Below, piece by piece: positions 7,212 to 13,076 of a stretch of 13,076 bases of DNA (positions are counted from its first letter, which is position 1; each line of letters starts with the position of its first letter). The DNA lies in NCBI GenBank assembly GCA_005884335.1, contig VBCJ01000092.1, positions 1 to 13,076 on the forward strand, read 5' to 3'. This DNA comes from Betaproteobacteria bacterium (GTDB lineage Bacteria; Pseudomonadota; Gammaproteobacteria; Burkholderiales; SG8-39). Position numbers and translations under genes: made by a program. The notes under the pieces are model-generated. The model worked only from the letters and a program-made list of their open reading frames with translations. It searched no databases and had not been told where the DNA came from.

Positions 7212-8051
7212 TCAGGTTTTGAAAGGCGCGCGCTTGTCGAACAGTTCCGCCGCCGTCTCCATGCGCATGAATTCCGCGCCTTCGGCGGCGAGCCGCTCGA
7301 CGAGGCGCTCGAGCGCCATCATGCGATGGCCGCGGCCGATGACGAAGGGGTGGAAGGTGTAGGTGATGACCCCCCAGTCCGTCTCGCGCTTCATGTAGAG
7401 GAAATCGTCGATCCAGTTGGCGAGCACGCTGCCCGCGTTCATCAGTCCCGGCAGCACTGCGTTTTGCGTACGCACGAACTCGAAGTGCGGGTAGTCGTCG
7501 AGCGACCAGCTGATCGGCATCTCGATCAAGCGCGATTCCTTGCCGAACACCGCCGGTTTCTGCAGCTCGATCCGGTCGCCGAGGCGCACGCGGTACGGAG
7601 TGGTGTCGTTACCCATCATGCTGCTTTCGTAATAGAAGCCGTGCTCGAGAAGCAGCTCGACCGAATGCGGGCTCAGGTCCCATGACGGCGAGCGGTAGCC
7701 GCGGGCGCGGCGGCCGGTGAGCTTCTTGATCTGCTCGTTCGCGCGCACCAGCTCCGCTTCCTCCTGCTCGCGCGAGAGGCTCGCCGGCGGCACATGCGTC
7801 CAGCCGTGATGGCCGATCTCGTGACCCGCCTCGAACACCCGCTCGCAGGCCTTCGGATAGGTTTCCAGGGTGTGTCCGGGAATGAACCAGGTGGCGGGAA
7901 TGCCGTGGTCTTTGAGCAGCGCCAGGATGCGCGCGGCGCCGATCACGCCGAACTCGCCGCGCGACACCGGGGTCGGCGTGGTCATGCCGCGCGCGATCCA
8001 GCCGGACATCGCGTCGAAATCGAACGTGATGCAAACGATGTGTTTCGCCAC
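7212..8051 (-). CDS. Polysaccharide deacetylase-family (NodB/CE4) hydrolase
   Basis: The product is 279 residues from GTG 8051, preceded by GGGAGGAG (8055-8062). CE4 enzymes are metal-dependent hydrolases that remove N- or O-acetyl groups; relatives such as PuuE-type allantoinases and PgdA act on other amides. Visible motifs are TFDFDA (Asp11 and Asp13), HGWTH (His82 and His86, the HxxxH metal site), RGYRSPSWDLSPHS (117-130, Arg120) and the late His of FHPFVIGR (His234). There is no signal peptide, so the enzyme appears cytoplasmic. This fits a small-molecule amide or carbamoyl substrate better than a cell-wall polymer (inference). It is flanked by a Bug binding protein (42 bases upstream) and the GGT-like gene (16 bases downstream), which supports a joint catabolic role. 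Confidence 0.88.
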   Translation of the reverse strand: MAKHIVCITFDFDAMSGWIARGMTTPTPVSRGEFGVIGAARILALLKDHGIPATWFIPGHTLETYPKACERVFEAGHEIGHHGWTHVPPASLSREQEEAELVRANEQIKKLTGRRARGYRSPSWDLSPHSVELLLEHGFYYESSMMGNDTTPYRVRLGDRIELQKPAVFGKESRLIEMPISWSLDDYPHFEFVRTQNAVLPGLMNAGSVLANWIDDFLYMKRETDWGVITYTFHPFVIGRGHRMMALERLVERLAAEGAEFMRMETAAELFDKRAPFKT

Positions 8052-8054
8052 GTG

Positions 8055-8062
8055 CTCCTCCC
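8055..8062 (-). promoter_or_regulatory. Shine-Dalgarno supporting a GTG start for the deacetylase
   Basis: On the minus strand this reads GGGAGGAG, three to five bases before GTG 8051, depending on which part pairs. It is the strongest site in the operon and fixes the non-ATG start. Confidence 0.6.
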
Positions 8063-8093
8063 TTTCCGCGATCGAGCCGACGAGCGGGACCGG

Positions 8094-9038
8094 TCAATCC
8101 ACGCGCGCGCCGCTTTCCTTCGCCACCCGCGCCCACTGCGCGATGTCGGCCTTGATGAACTCGCCGAACTCCTCGGGCATGTTGCCGACCGGCTCGAAGC
8201 CGAAGCTCGCCACACGTTCACGCACGTCCTGAAGCCTGAGTGCCTTGACGATCTCGCCTTGCAGCCTGGCGATAACGGGCTTGGGCGTCCCCGCCGGCGC
8301 GAGGAGCCCGTTCCAGCCGAACACGTCGAAACCCGCGAGGCCCGCTTCGGCCACCGTGGGAAGCTCGGGCGCGAAGGCCGAGCGCTCCGCGGTCGATACC
8401 GCGAGCCCGCGGATTCTGCCCGCGCGTATCTGGGGCAGGCCGGCCGGGCCGACGGTGAACATCACTTGCAGCCGCCCGGCGATGAGATCGGTGATCGCCG
8501 CAGCGACCGTCTTGTACGGAACGTGCACGAGGTTGACGCCGGCCATGGTCTTGAAAAGCTCCGTGGCGAGGTGCGGAGGCGTGCCGCTGCCGCCCGACCC
8601 GTAGTTGAGCGCGCCGGGCTTCGACTTGGCGAGCTTGATCAATTCGCCGACGGAATTCGCGGGCACAGACGGGTGCACCGCAAGGATGAACGGGGTGGAG
8701 GCGAGCAGCGTCACCGGGGCGAAGTCGCGCACCATGTCGTAGGAGACCTTGTACAGGCTCGGATTGATCGTGTGCGTTCCGGTCGCGAGGAGCAGCGTGT
8801 AGCCGTCGGGCGCCGCTTTCGCCACCGCCTCGGCCGAGATCGTCCCGCCCCCGCCGCCGCGCTGGTCGATGATGACGGGCTGCCCCCAAGCGTCGGTGAG
8901 CTTCTGCCCGATCACGCGCGCGAGCGCATCGGGCCCGGGGCCGACGATGAAGCGGATGGGTTTCGCCGGGTAGCTTTGGGCGAATGCGTTTGCTGGCGCC
9001 GCGATCGCCGCGAGCATCAACCACGGTGCGAGTTTCAC
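8094..9038 (-). CDS. Bug/TctC-family periplasmic solute-binding protein
   Basis: The product is 314 residues from GTG 9038. A Sec signal peptide runs to about ANAFA (20), so the mature protein begins near QSYPAKPIRF. Family landmarks in order are WGQPVIIDQRGGGG, VAKAAPDGYTLLLATGTH, HPSVPANSVGELIKLAK, HVPYKT and LPTVAEAGLAGFDVFGW. Bug proteins bind dicarboxylates, aromatic acids or amino acids in the periplasm. No TctA/TctB membrane partners are in the window, which is normal for the many orphan Bug genes of betaproteobacteria. The first ligand loop is short: IVGPGPDALAR instead of the common longer loop with Pro-Gly-Gly, as in the paralogue at 3790-4690. This suggests a different ligand. The start codon overlaps the SMP-30 stop (GTGA), with GGAGAG just ahead. 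It looks intact. Confidence 0.9.
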   Translation of the reverse strand: MKLAPWLMLAAIAAPANAFAQSYPAKPIRFIVGPGPDALARVIGQKLTDAWGQPVIIDQRGGGGGTISAEAVAKAAPDGYTLLLATGTHTINPSLYKVSYDMVRDFAPVTLLASTPFILAVHPSVPANSVGELIKLAKSKPGALNYGSGGSGTPPHLATELFKTMAGVNLVHVPYKTVAAAITDLIAGRLQVMFTVGPAGLPQIRAGRIRGLAVSTAERSAFAPELPTVAEAGLAGFDVFGWNGLLAPAGTPKPVIARLQGEIVKALRLQDVRERVASFGFEPVGNMPEEFGEFIKADIAQWARVAKESGARVD

Positions 9039-9961
9039 TGCGCTCTCCGCTGTGCCGTCGGAAGCACGCGTCCCCGGCGGCCGCAATGGCGCGCGCGCAG
9101 AAGCTCGCCGCCCGCGGTGGTCACGTAGAGACTGCCGAGATCGTCGTCGCCGAACGCGCAGTTCATCGGCTGGTCCGCGGGCAGCGGATGCGATTCGATG
9201 ATCGCCCCGCCGGGCGAGAATACGCAGACCAGCGGCCCCGGTCCGGCCTTTCTCCATCCCGCGCAGGCGACGATGTTGCCTTCGCGGTCCATGCACATGC
9301 CTTCGATCCCGCGGTGCTCGCCCCGGTGGTCGCGCCCGAAGGCATGCAGCAGCGTGAATGGCCCAAGTGTGTTGTCCGCGAGGATAGGGTAGGCGCGCAG
9401 CTCGCGCCGCCCCAACGGCGAGTTGTCGGTTTGCGCGATGTACAAAGTCGATTCGTCCGGCGACAAGGCGACCGCGCGCGGCGCCGACGTGTCGTAGGTC
9501 ATGCGGCGGATGCTCCAGAGCTTGCGGAAGGAATCGAGCTCCAGGCGCAGCACCGAGGCGTGTTCGAGTGCCGGAAAAATCTGCGGGCCGGAAGCGCGCA
9601 GCTCGCTCCACGGGTCGCTGAACCAGATGCGGCCCTTCGAGTCGATCGCGAGGTTGTTCGGGTGGTTGTGATAGCTTCCGTCGAGCAGAAAGGCCGTCGT
9701 GGTCGTTGATCCGTCCTCGGCGAAACGGATCACGCGCCGCGAGCTTTCCTGGCAGCCGTATAAGGCGCCGCCGGGCGCGAAGGCGAGGCCGTTGGTGCGG
9801 TTCGTGTACTTGCGGAATTCGCTTGCCTTTCCGCTCGCCGGGTCGTAGCGCAGGATGCGACCCTCGGCGATCGCGGAGAAGAGCATTCCGCTTCCGTCCC
9901 AGGCGAGGCCGCCGGTCGGCCCCTCGGAGGGGCCGGCGACTTTCTCGAATGTCCACGCCAC
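9035..9961 (-). CDS. SMP-30/gluconolactonase-family beta-propeller hydrolase
   Basis: The product is 308 residues from GTG 9961. An in-frame TTG at 10015 exists, but it would add a basic, unconserved N-terminus. The family folds as a six-bladed propeller and hydrolyses sugar or other lactones with one divalent metal. Seen here are SEGPTGGLAWD (Glu13, matching human SMP-30 Glu18), HPNNLAIDSKGRIWFSDP (Asn102, matching Asn103), ALSPDESTLYIAQT (165-178) and GIEGMCMDREGN (218-229). Two metal-ligand positions differ. The usual Asn before SPD (human Asn154) is Arg162, and the usual Asp of DGM (Asp204) is Glu220. Activity as a typical lactonase is therefore doubtful. It appears to be the first gene of the leftward operon, and its TGA overlaps the Bug start. 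Confidence 0.87.
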   Translation of the reverse strand: MAWTFEKVAGPSEGPTGGLAWDGSGMLFSAIAEGRILRYDPASGKASEFRKYTNRTNGLAFAPGGALYGCQESSRRVIRFAEDGSTTTTAFLLDGSYHNHPNNLAIDSKGRIWFSDPWSELRASGPQIFPALEHASVLRLELDSFRKLWSIRRMTYDTSAPRAVALSPDESTLYIAQTDNSPLGRRELRAYPILADNTLGPFTLLHAFGRDHRGEHRGIEGMCMDREGNIVACAGWRKAGPGPLVCVFSPGGAIIESHPLPADQPMNCAFGDDDLGSLYVTTAGGELLRARHCGRRGRVLPTAQRRAQ

Positions 9962-10090
9962 GCCTTTGCCCCTACGAGATCTGCGCGCCGGGAAAAGCTG
10001 GTCGCGGCAGTTCAAAGGGAGAGTCCGGGCAATCCACAGTGCCCGAATCTTACGTGAGTCGCAGTGACGTGTCCTTGGGACTGATTCAGT
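9962..10090 (-). other. Gap between the fusion gene and the SMP-30 operon; possible operon leader
   Basis: This 129-base stretch contains one inverted repeat (10024-10047) and a short palindrome directly after the fusion stop, at 10080-10090. I see no convincing -35/-10 pair and no T-run terminator. If the six-gene operon has its own promoter, it most likely lies here. Confidence 0.35.
10024..10047 (-). terminator. Possible hairpin (weak terminator or attenuator)
   Basis: On the minus strand TTCGGGCA and TGCCCGGA form an eight-pair stem with one G-T wobble and an eight-base loop. It lies 44 bases past the fusion gene's stop and about 60 bases ahead of the SMP-30 start. No run of T follows, so it is not a canonical intrinsic terminator. 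Confidence 0.25.
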
Positions 10091-12223
10091 TCATGCGGCT
10101 CTTTTAAAACCGCGCTCGATCTCGGCCAGCACGCCGCGGATTTTTTTCAACGCCCACTCGAGCTGCGTGCGGTTGATCACCAGGGGCGGAGCGACGCGCA
10201 CCACGGTGTGGTGGGTATCCCGGGTAAGGATTCCGCGCGCAAGCAGCCGCATGACCACCTCGCGCGCGCTTGCCCAAGCCGGGTCGATATCGATGCCGCT
10301 GAATAGGCCCAGGCCGCGGACCTCGCGCACCACGGGGCTGTCGATTGCGCGCAAGCCCGAGAGCAGGATCTCGCCCAGTTCAGCCGAGCGCTCGACCAGG
10401 CGCTCCTCCACCAGAACGTCGAGCGCCTCGAGCGCAACCGCAGCTGCGAGCGGGTTGCCGCCGAAGGTGCTGCCGTGATCGCCCGGCTGGAACACCGCCA
10501 TCACCTCGCGGCGGCCGAGAAACGCCGATACCGGCAGCAATCCGCCGCCCAGGGCTTTGCCGAGGATCAGTCCGTCGGGCTTCACGCCCTCGTGGTCGCA
10601 GGCGAGCAGCCGACCGGTGCGCCCCAGCCCAGTCTGGACTTCGTCGGCGATGAGCAGCACCTTGTGCCTGCGGCAGATGCGTTCGCATTCGGCGAGATAG
10701 CCGCGCGGAGGGACGATGATGCCCTGCTCGCCCTGAATCGGCTCAACCAGAAACGCGGCGGTGCTCGCCGTGATCGCGCGCTCGAATGCCTTCGCGTCGC
10801 CGAAGGGCACAAGCTTGAATCCCCGCGGAAACGGCCCAAACCCGTCGCGGTACTGCGGCTCGGTGGACATCGCGATGATCGCGATCGAGCGACCGTGGAA
10901 GTTCCCGCTGCAGGCGATGATCTCCGCCGAGTCTTCAGGGACGCCCTTCACCTTGTACGCCCACTTGCGCGCTGCTTTGAGCGCGGTTTCGACGGCCTCG
11001 AGACCCGTGTTCGTGGGCAGCGCCTGATCCAGTCCGGTGAGCCGGCACAGGCGTTCGAGAAACAGCGGCAAGCGCGTGTTGTAGTACGCCCGCGAAGTGA
11101 CGGCAAGCGTCTGAGCCTGGCGCGAGAGCGCCGCGACGAGCCGCGGATGGCAGTGGCCGTGGCTCACCGAGGAATACGCGGACATCAAGTCGAGATAACG
11201 CCGCCCATGGTCATCCCATAGGTGAGCGCCTCGCCCGCGCACCAGCACTACGGGGAGGGAGTCGTAATTGCGCGCGCCAAACGAGCGCTCGAGTTCCTCC
11301 GGCGAACGCGCCGACGCAGCCGGCGCCCCAAGCACCGCAGCGAGGATCTCTTCAACGATCACTGCGGTCTTGCGCCCGCGATCGAGATCCGGGTTGTATT
11401 CGACGACTTCGAGCGCGAGCAAAGAGCGGTCGGCGGAAAAATTGCGCAGCGCCGCGACGAGGCCGGCCGCGGGGATGCCGCCGGCGACCGGCGTGCCCAC
11501 GCCGGGCGCATCGCTCGGCTCGATCGCGTCCAAATCGATCGAGATTCCGTAGCCGGCGGTGCCCGTGCTCGCGATGCGGACCGCGTCGTCGAGCACCGCG
11601 TCGATGCCGCGCTCCTCGATCTCCGTCATCGGGAAGATCTTCACGCCGAGCTCGGCGAGGAGAGCGGCCTCCGCGGACTCATAGCTGCGGACGCCTACGA
11701 GGCACAGGTGCTGGGGCGCGAGCGGCCCTTGGGCGCCTCGGGCGAGCTCCGGATCCGCGCCGTGCCCGAGCAGCGCGGCGAGCGGCATTCCGTGCGGCAT
11801 GCCGCTGGGGCTGGTCGACGGAGTGTGGCTATCCATGTGGGCGTCGATCCAGACCAGCCCCAGAGGACCGCGGGCAGACAGAGCCTTGGCCGCGCCGCTC
11901 CAGGTTCCGATCGCGCAGCTGTGGTCGCCGCCGAGCACGATCGGAAATTCCCCTGCGCCGACGACCGCGCTGACCTCGCGCGCCAGGCGCGCGCAGAAAT
12001 CGACGATCGCGCCATCCCGGGATTTGCGGCGGCGAAGCTGAGGCTGCAGCGTGACGCGCCAGAGCACATCGGCGCCTTGAGCGGAAAGGTGCGCCAGCAG
12101 CCCACCGGCGAGCAGTTGATGCGGACCCCGGCCGCAACGCGGATCGCGCGCGCCTAGCCCTAAGGCAGCCCCGATGAGCACCGCCGGGCGGGTGAGCCGT
12201 TCATACGGTCCGAGTGCGCGCAT
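10091..12223 (-). CDS. Fused arginase-ornithine aminotransferase
   Basis: One uninterrupted frame of 710 residues starts at ATG 12223 with AAGGGG just ahead. Residues 1-300 are a full arginase (arginine to ornithine and urea). The Mn ligands are visible: His101 in GGDHS, Asp127, His129 and Asp131 in DAHMD, and Asp230 and Asp232 in SIDLDAIEPS. Residues about 307-710 are a full class-III PLP enzyme closest to ornithine aminotransferase (ornithine plus 2-oxoglutarate to glutamate semialdehyde plus glutamate). Its residues match human OAT: Tyr350 (Y55), Arg445 (R180), Glu499 (E235), Asp527 (D263) and PLP Lys556 (K292). The two halves are joined by only about ten Ala/Ser-rich residues (297-307). 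Each half has the length of the free enzyme, so this is a fusion and not a remnant. It should feed arginine to glutamate in the cytosol. It lies 102 bases after the second SMP-30 gene, probably with its own promoter. Confidence 0.93.
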   Translation of the reverse strand: MRALGPYERLTRPAVLIGAALGLGARDPRCGRGPHQLLAGGLLAHLSAQGADVLWRVTLQPQLRRRKSRDGAIVDFCARLAREVSAVVGAGEFPIVLGGDHSCAIGTWSGAAKALSARGPLGLVWIDAHMDSHTPSTSPSGMPHGMPLAALLGHGADPELARGAQGPLAPQHLCLVGVRSYESAEAALLAELGVKIFPMTEIEERGIDAVLDDAVRIASTGTAGYGISIDLDAIEPSDAPGVGTPVAGGIPAAGLVAALRNFSADRSLLALEVVEYNPDLDRGRKTAVIVEEILAAVLGAPAASARSPEELERSFGARNYDSLPVVLVRGRGAHLWDDHGRRYLDLMSAYSSVSHGHCHPRLVAALSRQAQTLAVTSRAYYNTRLPLFLERLCRLTGLDQALPTNTGLEAVETALKAARKWAYKVKGVPEDSAEIIACSGNFHGRSIAIIAMSTEPQYRDGFGPFPRGFKLVPFGDAKAFERAITASTAAFLVEPIQGEQGIIVPPRGYLAECERICRRHKVLLIADEVQTGLGRTGRLLACDHEGVKPDGLILGKALGGGLLPVSAFLGRREVMAVFQPGDHGSTFGGNPLAAAVALEALDVLVEERLVERSAELGEILLSGLRAIDSPVVREVRGLGLFSGIDIDPAWASAREVVMRLLARGILTRDTHHTVVRVAPPLVINRTQLEWALKKIRGVLAEIERGFKRAA

Positions 12224-12325
12224 GGTTCCCCTTCGGTCCGAACCCTGGGTAGTTGGACCATTTTAGACCGACCTGGAGGACGGGGTTCGTGTGCGCGCCG
12301 CGACTTGCTCATTAATTCACGCTGT
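12224..12325 (-). promoter_or_regulatory. Gap upstream of the fusion gene; possible weak promoter
   Basis: These 102 bases separate the SMP-30 stop from the fusion start. They hold AT-rich islands unusual for the surroundings, including TAAAAT on the minus strand (12260-12265), about 36 bases before the ATG. That would suit a -10 box, but no matching -35 is visible 16-18 bases upstream. I see no terminator hairpin with a T-run. Confidence 0.25.
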
Positions 12326-13076
12326 CTACCAAACCGGGACGCCCGGTTCGTTCACGCGGGTGCGGAATGCCGAGCCGTAGGTGGTGACATAGAGCGAGCG
12401 CCAGTCCGCGTCGCCCCAGGCCATGTTGGTGCAGTGGTCCGGAATGCGGATGCGGCCGAGGAGCTTTCCGTCGGGAGCGATCACGTGAATGCCGCCCGGG
12501 CCGGTGCAGTAGACGTTGCCTTCGCGGTCCACCTTCATGCCGTCGGCGATGCCCGGCTCGCTTCCGGCGAGCTTGTGAAAGAGGCGCTTTTGCCCGCAGC
12601 TCCCGTCGGGCCGCATGTCGTAGGCGCGTATTTCGCCAAGCCGCGTGTCGTTCACATACAACACGGACTCGTCCGGCGTGAACGCGAGGCCGTTCGGATA
12701 GACGGTGTCGGTGACCACCGCGTCGAGCTTCTTGCCGTCCGGCGAGATGCGGAACACGCCCTGAAAGTCGAGGTACTGCTGCAAATCCTCGGACGCCATG
12801 CCGACGTTGTAGAGCGCGCCGGGAGAATCGGTGAAGTAGATGGAGCCGTCCGAGCGCACCACGATGTCGTTCGGGCTGTTGATGCGCTTTCCCTGGTAGT
12901 GCGAGGCGAGCGTCGTCACGCTGCCGTCGCGCTCGACCCGCCACACCGAGCGCGAGGCCCATCCCGCCACGCAGAGCCTGCCTTCCTTGTCGAAAGTAAG
13001 GCCGTTCGCCTTGGTCGAGGGCCGGATGAAGACCTCCGCGCCCACGCCGGGTTTCCAGCGGTAGATGGTGTCGCCG
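12326..13076 (-). CDS. SMP-30/gluconolactonase-family protein (5' partial)
   Basis: The frame stays open to the window edge, with GDTIYRWKPG before the GTG at 13045, so the gene begins outside and about 249 residues are visible. This is another six-bladed propeller lactonase. Unlike its paralogue at 9035-9961 it keeps the canonical metal and substrate residues: SPNDIVV (Asn), YPNGLAFTPDE (Asn, matching human Asn154) and IADGMKVDREGN (Asp, matching Asp204). It is therefore likely to be an active lactone hydrolase; substrate unknown. It ends in TAG at 12326. The two SMP-30 genes are diverged paralogues: apart from short conserved stretches such as DREGN their sequences differ widely. Its neighbour is the fusion gene, and a functional link is not shown. 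Confidence 0.88.
   Translation of the reverse strand, partial: GDTIYRWKPGVGAEVFIRPSTKANGLTFDKEGRLCVAGWASRSVWRVERDGSVTTLASHYQGKRINSPNDIVVRSDGSIYFTDSPGALYNVGMASEDLQQYLDFQGVFRISPDGKKLDAVVTDTVYPNGLAFTPDESVLYVNDTRLGEIRAYDMRPDGSCGQKRLFHKLAGSEPGIADGMKVDREGNVYCTGPGGIHVIAPDGKLLGRIRIPDHCTNMAWGDADWRSLYVTTYGSAFRTRVNEPGVPVW

Noticed and set aside
7794..9128. A 444-codon plus-strand open frame
   Set aside because: It is antisense to the deacetylase and Bug genes, is rich in Arg, Ala and Asp, and has no motif. Long antisense frames are expected in high-GC DNA.
9275..9291. A 17-base exact match to 12515-12531
   Set aside because: Both encode the conserved DREGN stretch of the two SMP-30 paralogues, so this is shared ancestry and not a mobile repeat.
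8094..9956. A 620-codon open frame that would extend the Bug protein by about 300 residues upstream
   Set aside because: The extension lies within the SMP-30 gene in another frame, is rich in Arg and Pro with no recognisable domain, and ignores the signal peptide that begins at GTG 9038.
9962..10015. N-terminal extension of SMP-30 from TTG 10015
   Set aside because: It adds 18 basic residues without family similarity. GTG 9961 places the conserved Glu motif at the usual distance.
10080..10090. Palindrome ACTGATTCAGT directly after the fusion gene
   Set aside because: Only five paired bases around a single centre base and no second copy seen; compatible with chance.
10094..10112. GCGG...TTTTAAAA...CCGC as a terminator
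   Set aside because: The stem is only four pairs and it lies inside the last codons of the aminotransferase (RGFKRAA).
12312..12962. A 216-codon minus-strand frame overlapping the second SMP-30 gene
   Set aside because: It is an Arg-rich shadow in another frame. The SMP-30 frame carries the conserved propeller motifs.

Overview
The window is high-GC DNA with the gene content of a betaproteobacterium, most likely Burkholderiales or an uncultured relative. The reasons are two Bug/TctC-type solute-binding proteins, paired SMP-30 lactonases, GTG and TTG starts, and tightly packed same-strand catabolic genes. I could not run a taxonomic search, so this is inference from gene content. I found no rRNA, tRNA, CRISPR array, complete insertion sequence or origin.

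Plus strand, 1-3850. A 5'-partial thiamine-diphosphate enzyme of the acetolactate-synthase superfamily (2-1705) is followed by two outer-membrane lipoprotein genes of unknown function (1744-2181 and 2183-3124). A REP-associated tyrosine transposase (RAYT, about 3240-3851) comes next. It keeps its HUH core but has lost its usual C-terminal tail where it runs into the opposing gene.

Minus strand, 10015 down to 3790. This looks like one operon, transcribed leftward: SMP-30/gluconolactonase (9035-9961), Bug binding protein (8094-9038), NodB-type deacetylase (7212-8051), gamma-glutamyltransferase-like Ntn hydrolase (5630-7195), Gfo/Idh/MocA oxidoreductase (4732-5633) and a second Bug protein (3790-4690). 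Two junctions are GTGA stop/start overlaps and the others are gaps of 16 to 42 bases. The set suggests uptake of an organic acid or conjugate, then opening of a lactone, cleavage of an amide and NAD(P)-dependent oxidation or reduction. The substrate is not evident and no TctA/TctB membrane partner lies in the window. The last two genes are each broken by an internal deletion that shifts the frame.

Minus strand, 13076 down to 10091. A second SMP-30 protein (5' end outside the window) precedes one long uninterrupted ORF of 710 codons. That ORF joins a complete arginase (about residues 1-300) to a complete ornithine aminotransferase (about 307-710). This arginase-ornithine aminotransferase fusion is the most striking item. 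It places two consecutive steps of arginine breakdown (arginine to ornithine plus urea, then ornithine to glutamate semialdehyde) in one polypeptide, with the catalytic residues of both halves visible.

Other points to check are a GGT-like enzyme whose glutamate-binding residues are replaced, an SMP-30 protein lacking a canonical metal-ligand Asn, and two small hairpins between genes.
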